DNA of 36,049 bases from Aureimonas sp. AU12 (GTDB lineage: Bacteria > Pseudomonadota > Alphaproteobacteria > Rhizobiales > Rhizobiaceae): contig NZ_BBWH01000017.1 of the NCBI RefSeq assembly GCF_001463705.1, positions 1 to 36,049 on the forward strand. The letters are read 5' to 3'. A program made the translations under genes and the position numbers. Below the pieces are notes generated by a model, which saw nothing but the letters and a program-made list of their open reading frames with translations, was not told the DNA's origin and ran no database searches. This document shows, piece after piece, positions 32,095 through 36,049 of this stretch. How positions within the stretch are numbered: position 1 is the first letter of the stretch; every line of letters starts with the position of its first letter.

Positions 32095-32883
32095 TCACTT
32101 CATGTTGGCGTCGAAAATCCGGTCGAATTCGCCCGTCACCTTGGCGAGGTGCAGCCACTGGTCGACATAGGCCTTGAAGTCGCTGTCGCCGCGCGGCAGC
32201 AGGATGCCCATCTCGCCGTATTGCAGAGGCTGGTCCGGGTTCACCGCGCAGAGGCCGGGATGCAGCTTCTCCTGCAGCTTCACCTCGACGGACTCGGCGA
32301 CCATCACGTCGGCGCGGCCCTCCGCGATTTCCTGCCAGATGACCCGGTTGTCGGGGAAGAGCTGGATCTGCGCGTTGGCGAGGTTGGCGCGGGCGAACTT
32401 CTCGTTCGTGCCGCCGGGGTTCACCACGACGCGGGTCGCCGGCTGGTTGATCGCCTCCGCCGTCTGGTATTTCGAGACGTCGTCGCAGCGCACGATCGGC
32501 GCCTTCCCGTTCACCAGATACATCTGCGAGAAGAAGGCCTCGCGCTGGCGCGGCAGCGTCACCGAAATGCCGCTCATCGCCACGTCGCACTTGGACTTGA
32601 AGTCGGCCAGGAGGTCCGACCACTTGGTCTGGATGAAGACGGCCTCGGCATCGAGCGACTTGGCGAGCGAGCGGGCGAGATCGATGTCGATGCCGACGAA
32701 GTCGTTGGCACCGTCGGGCCGGTAGGAGAAGGGCCGGTAGTCGCCGGTCGTGCAGACGTTGAGAACCTTGCGCTCGACGACCTGATCGAGGCGCGACGGC
32801 CCGTCCGCGGCGAAACCTTGCGTCGTCGCAAGCGCCATCAGCGCACCGGCCGCCAACCGCGACATCATCGAACCCAAGATCAT
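32095..32883 (-). CDS. Cyclohexadienyl dehydratase (PheC)-like / amino-acid solute-binding protein (SBP_bac_3)
   Basis: 262-aa exported protein of the periplasmic binding fold with signal MSRLAAGALMALATTQGFAA. Its best-remembered relative is PheC, the periplasmic enzyme converting prephenate or arogenate to phenylpyruvate or phenylalanine: shared segments include TTGDYRPFSYR, MSGISVTLPRQR, VNPGGTNEKFARANL and KLHPGLCAVNP. E200 (in ESVEVKLQ) aligns, from memory, with the Glu essential in PheC; the TD before it there is AE here. The alternative is a plain amino-acid binding protein; no permease or ATPase genes are adjacent, which favours an enzyme. Start: ATG 32883 has GAGGT 7 bases upstream; a GTG at 32892 overlaps that site. 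A strong terminator hairpin follows. Confidence 0.8.
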   Translation of the reverse strand: MILGSMMSRLAAGALMALATTQGFAADGPSRLDQVVERKVLNVCTTGDYRPFSYRPDGANDFVGIDIDLARSLAKSLDAEAVFIQTKWSDLLADFKSKCDVAMSGISVTLPRQREAFFSQMYLVNGKAPIVRCDDVSKYQTAEAINQPATRVVVNPGGTNEKFARANLANAQIQLFPDNRVIWQEIAEGRADVMVAESVEVKLQEKLHPGLCAVNPDQPLQYGEMGILLPRGDSDFKAYVDQWLHLAKVTGEFDRIFDANMK

Positions 32884-33190
32884 TGCGTACACCTCATCTG
32901 TCCCAGCGATTCCGGTGCCGCCAGCTTACGGGACCGGGACGAGGCCCGTCCAGATCATCGGGCATGTCCGCTCGTCGTCGGGGGGGCCCGGCACGCCGGT
33001 GGCGTCTTCGCCAAGACCCGACCGCCAGCCGATCGGATCGGGATCATCGGTCGTGTCTCGAGCGGGCCTTCGACACCCGATCGCGAACGCCGCCCGAATG
33101 ACCGGGCGGACATCCGCCACGCCGACACCGGAACGTTAAAGTTTCGATCGCAGACTAAAGGAAGCACCAGACAGTTTCCGGACCGAGCGC
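32884..33190. other. 307-bp divergent gap between the PheC-like and diguanylate cyclase genes
   Basis: No credible gene. The ribosome-binding site GAGGT of the PheC-like gene is at its left end. The segment 33128-33165 is AT-richer and probably holds the cyclase promoter; AGGAAG at 33159-33164 is a Shine-Dalgarno-like sequence but no start codon in the right frame follows at normal distance. No inverted repeat caught my eye. Confidence 0.4.
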
Positions 33191-34279
33191 TTGCCCCTGC
33201 CAGATGACGCGACCATTCACCTCTGCGCCCTCCTTTCGAGTGCGGCGTTCGGTGCGATGTTCGTGGCGCTGTGGCTGATCCGGGGGCGCGAAGCCTACTA
33301 TCTCCTCTGCGGCGCCGCGGCGCTGACCTACGCCGCGACGCTCGCCGGGCTGATGGTCCCGGATCGCGGAGCCGGCCTGTCGACGCTCCTCTTCATTGGG
33401 CTCGGCGCCTACAACAGCTACCTCCTCGCCGCCGTCCGCGCGTTCGAGGGGCGGCGCGTGATGGATGCGTGGATTGCCGCGCTGCCGATCCTGTCGGGCG
33501 CCGCATTCGGCGTCTTCGCGCTGTCGTCCGGCACGTTGGCGGCCGGGCAGACCGCCAATTCGGTGGTGCTCGGCCTCTCGACGCTGGGCGTGGGGCTGGT
33601 CTTGTGGCGGACCCGCGGTTCGCGCGCGCCGCGCAGCCGACGCCTGCTCGCGATCTTCCAGCTCGCCTACGTGCCGGCCTATGTCGTCTCGGTGATGCTG
33701 TCCCTGTCGATCGATGTCGGCATCGACTGGCTGGCGCTCGTGCCGCTTCTCAGCGACCAGCTATTGCTGGGCGTCCTCAACATCGCCCTCCTGGCGATGC
33801 CGGGCGAGCGCGCCGAAGCCGCGTTGAACGATGCGGCCTTGCGGGATCCGATGACCGGCGCCTGGAACCGGGCGGGTCTGGCCAAGCTCGAGGCGTCGCT
33901 GCGCGGACCGGTCGCGGTGATCGTCTTCGACGTCGATCATTTCAAGGCGATCAACGACGGACACGGCCATGCCGCGGGCGACGCGGTCCTGACGGCGCTC
34001 GTGAGGGGGGCGCAGGCCGTCCTGCCGCCCGGCGCGCATCTGGTGCGGCTCGGCGGCGACGAGTTCGCCGCGGTGGTGCCGGGCGCGCTCGACACCGAGA
34101 CGGCCCGCGAGATCGCCGAACGATTGCGCCGGCTGGAGACGCCGCAGCCGGGCTGCACGATCAGCCTGGGCATGGCGTGGTCCGAGCCTGCCGAGATCGG
34201 CCTGGCCAAGGCCCTGTCGCGCGCCGACGAGAGGCTCTACCGCGCCAAGGCGGCGGGACGGAACCGGGTCGCCGCCTGA
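33191..34279 (+). CDS. Membrane-bound diguanylate cyclase (GGDEF)
   Basis: 362-aa c-di-GMP synthase. The N-terminal half has about six TM helices (LCALLSSAAFGAMFVALWLI, then LLCGAAALTYAATLAGLMV and others up to residue 205). The GGDEF domain starts at DPMTGAWNRAGL near 218, followed by VIVFDVDHFKAINDGHGHAA, GGDEF itself at 288-292 and ISLGMAWS. All catalytic residues are present, so it should be active. The RxxD inhibition site expected five residues before GGDEF is absent, so product feedback may be missing. The start is uncertain: the frame begins with TTG at 33191, with no ATG/GTG until well into TM1. Confidence 0.88.
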   Translation: MPLPDDATIHLCALLSSAAFGAMFVALWLIRGREAYYLLCGAAALTYAATLAGLMVPDRGAGLSTLLFIGLGAYNSYLLAAVRAFEGRRVMDAWIAALPILSGAAFGVFALSSGTLAAGQTANSVVLGLSTLGVGLVLWRTRGSRAPRSRRLLAIFQLAYVPAYVVSVMLSLSIDVGIDWLALVPLLSDQLLLGVLNIALLAMPGERAEAALNDAALRDPMTGAWNRAGLAKLEASLRGPVAVIVFDVDHFKAINDGHGHAAGDAVLTALVRGAQAVLPPGAHLVRLGGDEFAAVVPGALDTETAREIAERLRRLETPQPGCTISLGMAWSEPAEIGLAKALSRADERLYRAKAAGRNRVAA

Positions 34280-34310
34280 AGCTCTCGAATGGTGCCAGTG
34301 TCGGCCGACG

Positions 34311-34988
34311 TCAGACGAGCCGGTATCCGATGCCGGGCTCCGTCAGGATCAGGCGCGGCGCGGCCGGATCGTCCTCGAGCTTCTGGCGGAGCTGGCCGAC
34401 ATAGACGCGCAGATACTGCGTGTTGCCCTCGCTGGCCTGTCCCCAGACCTCGCGCAGGAGCTGGCCGTGAGTGACGACCTTGCCCATGCTGCGGAAGAGG
34501 ACGGCGAGGACGTCGAACTCGCGCCGCGTCAGCTTCACTTCGTCCGGGCCTCGCCGCACCACGTGGGCGGCGATGTCCAGAACGATGTCGCCCGACACGA
34601 AGGGGCCGCCCTCAACGGCCGGCTTGCGATGGCGAAGCGCCGCGCGAAGGCGCGCCATCAGCTCGCCGACGCCGAAGGGTTTCTCGACATAGTCGTCGGC
34701 GCCGAGGTCGAGCGCCCGCACTTTTTCCGACTCCCGGTCGCGGGCGGAGAGAACGACGATGGGCACGTCGGAGGTGCGGCGCAGGCGCTGGATCACGGCC
34801 ATGCCGTCGATGTCCGGCAGGCCGAGATCGAGCACGAGCGCGTCCGGCTTCAATTCCGTGGCCATCGACAAGGCCTGCATCCCGTTCATCGCCTGCACGA
34901 CGTGGTAGCCCTCGGCGGTCAGCGAGGGCTTGAGGAAGCGGTGGATCGCCGGCTCGTCGTCCACCACGAGGATCGTCTGTCGGGTCAT
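34311..34988 (-). CDS. kdpE: KdpE response regulator (K+ transport operon)
   Basis: 225-aa OmpR-type regulator. Receiver domain: acidic pair D10-D11 in LVVDDEPAI, phospho-acceptor D54 in LVLDLGLPDIDG, and the switch Lys in ADDYVEKPFGVGEL. The C-terminal winged helix includes VKLTRREFDVLAVLFRSMGK, HGQLLREVWG and YLRVYVGQLRQKLE, and the tail LTEPGIGYRL is KdpE-typical. Its ATG overlaps the stop of the KdpD-like gene by 4 bp. KdpE activates kdpFABC during potassium limitation; those genes would lie right of the window. It converges on the cyclase gene with 31 bp between stops. Confidence 0.93.
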   Translation of the reverse strand: MTRQTILVVDDEPAIHRFLKPSLTAEGYHVVQAMNGMQALSMATELKPDALVLDLGLPDIDGMAVIQRLRRTSDVPIVVLSARDRESEKVRALDLGADDYVEKPFGVGELMARLRAALRHRKPAVEGGPFVSGDIVLDIAAHVVRRGPDEVKLTRREFDVLAVLFRSMGKVVTHGQLLREVWGQASEGNTQYLRVYVGQLRQKLEDDPAAPRLILTEPGIGYRLV

Positions 34989-36049
34989 GACGGTGTTTCC
35001 TGTCGCGCCGGCAGGCGGATGCGGAAGGTGGCCCCCGCGGGGCGCGCGGGATCGGGCGGCAAGAGCTCGACGGTTCCGCCATGTGCCTCGACGATGCCCC
35101 TGGTGATGGCGAGGCCGAGGCCCGCGCTCTCGCCGCCGTCGGCCGCCGAGCGCCGCGCCCGGGTGAACTTCTCGAACACGTGGGACCGCAGGTCAGCGGG
35201 CACGCCGGGGCCGTCGTCGGCGATGTCGACGACGACGCTGCCGTCCGCCTCGCTCCGCGCGGTCAGCATAATGGTGGCATTCGGCCCGGCATGGCGGACG
35301 GCGTTGCCGACGACGTTGCCGATCGCCTGGTCGAAGAGGCCGGCGTCGACGAAGGCGAGGAGGGGCGCGGCGGGGCCGGGCACGTCGAAGCGTTGGGTTG
35401 CCCCCCGCTTGCGGGCGAGGTCGACGATCCGCGAGAGTGCTTCGCCGACGTCGATCCAGTCGCGGTTCAGTTCGAGCGCTCCGGCCTCGAGCCGCGTCAT
35501 CGACAGGAGATTGCGCACCATCTGGTCGAGATGGCGGGCCTCGTCGCGGATCTGCCCGAGAAGGTCGATGCGGGCGTCGCGGTCGAGCCGGTCCTCGTAA
35601 TCGATGAGGGCCGTCGCGGATCCCAGCACCGAGGCGAGCGGTGTGCGGAAGTCGTGGCTGATGGAGGCGAGAAGGATATTGCGCACCCGTTCGGTCTCGG
35701 CGGCGGTGCGCGCGGTGCGCACCTCGGTCGAGAGCAGTGCGCGGTGGAGGGCGGCGGCGGTCTGCTCGGCCAGCGCGGCGAGCAGCGTGCGCGCCTCGAG
35801 CCCCAGGGGCGCGCCGTCGCTCGCGCGCTCGATGCCGAGGACGCCCACCTGCCCGTCGGGCGCTGCGAGCGGCAGGAAGGTCCAGCCGCTGTTCGGCAGG
35901 GTCTGCGTGCCCGCGCCTGCGTTCTCGCCGCGCTCGAAGGCCCAGCGGGCGGCCGCGCGGGCCGGGGTGTCGAGGCGGTCGTCCGGCGGCCAGGCGGCGG
36001 CGATCTCGAGATCGCCGCCCCCGGGACGCAGCAGCACGCAGGCCCGGCC
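34985..36049 (-). CDS. kdpD: KdpD sensor histidine kinase, C-terminal part (runs off the right edge)
   Basis: About 354 codons of a larger gene; the 5' end lies beyond the window. Present: a GAF-like region (about the first 110 residues, LEIAAAWPPDDRLDTPARAA, VGVLGIERASDGAPLG), then the HisKA domain with ASISHDFRTPLASVLGSATA, and the HATPase with GNVVGNAVRHAGPNAT, DIADDGPGVP and GESAGLGLAITRGIVEAHGG. Missing from view are the N-terminal KdpD/Usp domains and four TM helices. The order (KdpD upstream of KdpE, 4-bp overlap) and sequence type identify it. It senses potassium status and phosphorylates KdpE. Confidence 0.92.
   Translation of the reverse strand, partial: GRACVLLRPGGGDLEIAAAWPPDDRLDTPARAAARWAFERGENAGAGTQTLPNSGWTFLPLAAPDGQVGVLGIERASDGAPLGLEARTLLAALAEQTAAALHRALLSTEVRTARTAAETERVRNILLASISHDFRTPLASVLGSATALIDYEDRLDRDARIDLLGQIRDEARHLDQMVRNLLSMTRLEAGALELNRDWIDVGEALSRIVDLARKRGATQRFDVPGPAAPLLAFVDAGLFDQAIGNVVGNAVRHAGPNATIMLTARSEADGSVVVDIADDGPGVPADLRSHVFEKFTRARRSAADGGESAGLGLAITRGIVEAHGGTVELLPPDPARPAGATFRIRLPARQETPS

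Noticed and set aside
33130-33155. GGAAC at 33130-33134 as an EcfG-type stress promoter for the cyclase
   Set aside because: No CGTT-like -10 element at the required spacing of 16-17 bp.
1-36049. tRNA, rRNA, CRISPR, riboswitch or phage-defence genes
   Set aside because: I looked for cloverleaf-type TTCGAATC arms, regular repeat-spacer patterns and defence-type domains on both strands and found none that could be supported.

Overview
This is a GC-rich (about 70% by eye) chromosomal segment that reads like an alphaproteobacterium of the Hyphomicrobiales (rhizobial) type. The pointers are tightly overlapping ATGA/GTGA operons, a HWE/HisKA_2-class histidine kinase, a fused cytochrome oxidase subunit I-III, an FCD-type GntR regulator, and opine-oxidase/HcnABC-like flavoenzymes next to peptide/opine-type ABC transport. 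There is no 16S gene or other decisive marker, so the taxon is an inference. I found no tRNA, rRNA or CRISPR array.

Region 1 (1-15042) is a catabolic island for nitrogen-containing organic acids or amines. It begins with a Tat-exported family-5 solute-binding protein on the minus strand, whose permease and ATPase genes would lie left of the window. Divergent from it are an ArgE-like M20 deacylase, an OrdL/PuuB-like flavin amine oxidase and an FCD GntR regulator. A perfect 20-bp palindrome sits between the divergent genes and a 12-bp version lies before the oxidase gene. Both contain a TTGACA -35 box, so they are probably operators of that GntR. Next, on the minus strand, is a four-gene overlapping operon: a 2Fe-2S subunit, an FAD/NAD subunit and a DAO-fold subunit resembling HcnABC or opine oxidase, followed by a GhrA-like 2-hydroxyacid dehydrogenase. 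Divergent from it runs a HAD (dehalogenase-type), double cupin, DAO oxidase, aldehyde dehydrogenase, tandem GNAT and Lrp/AsnC series. The implied flow is uptake, N-deacylation, flavin-dependent C-N oxidation, then clean-up of the aldehydes and 2-oxo acids. The true substrate cannot be read from the sequence.

Region 2 (15058-21198) is a TetR-controlled RND efflux operon with two tandem lipoprotein adaptors and one permease (TriABC-like), with an imperfect 19-bp dyad as the likely TetR operator. No outer-membrane factor is present.

Region 3 (21221-26627) is a heme-copper oxidase locus: subunit II, a fused subunit I-III, a three-helix small protein, a CtaG-type assembly protein, a CopD-like membrane protein and a divergent DUF2231 protein. 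The subunit I domain keeps the metal ligands and the E/Y motif. It has Gln instead of the K-channel Lys and has lost two D-channel asparagines.

Region 4 (27007-36049) is mixed: ManC-type GDP-mannose synthesis, a CHASE3 sensor kinase, an orphan PxpA (5-oxoprolinase subunit A), and a decayed patch where an IS5-family transposase remnant abuts the 3' remnant of a membrane-protein gene at a 9-bp inverted repeat. It continues with a PheC/SBP_bac_3-like periplasmic protein with a strong terminator hairpin, a membrane diguanylate cyclase, and KdpE plus the C-terminal part of KdpD, which runs off the right edge.
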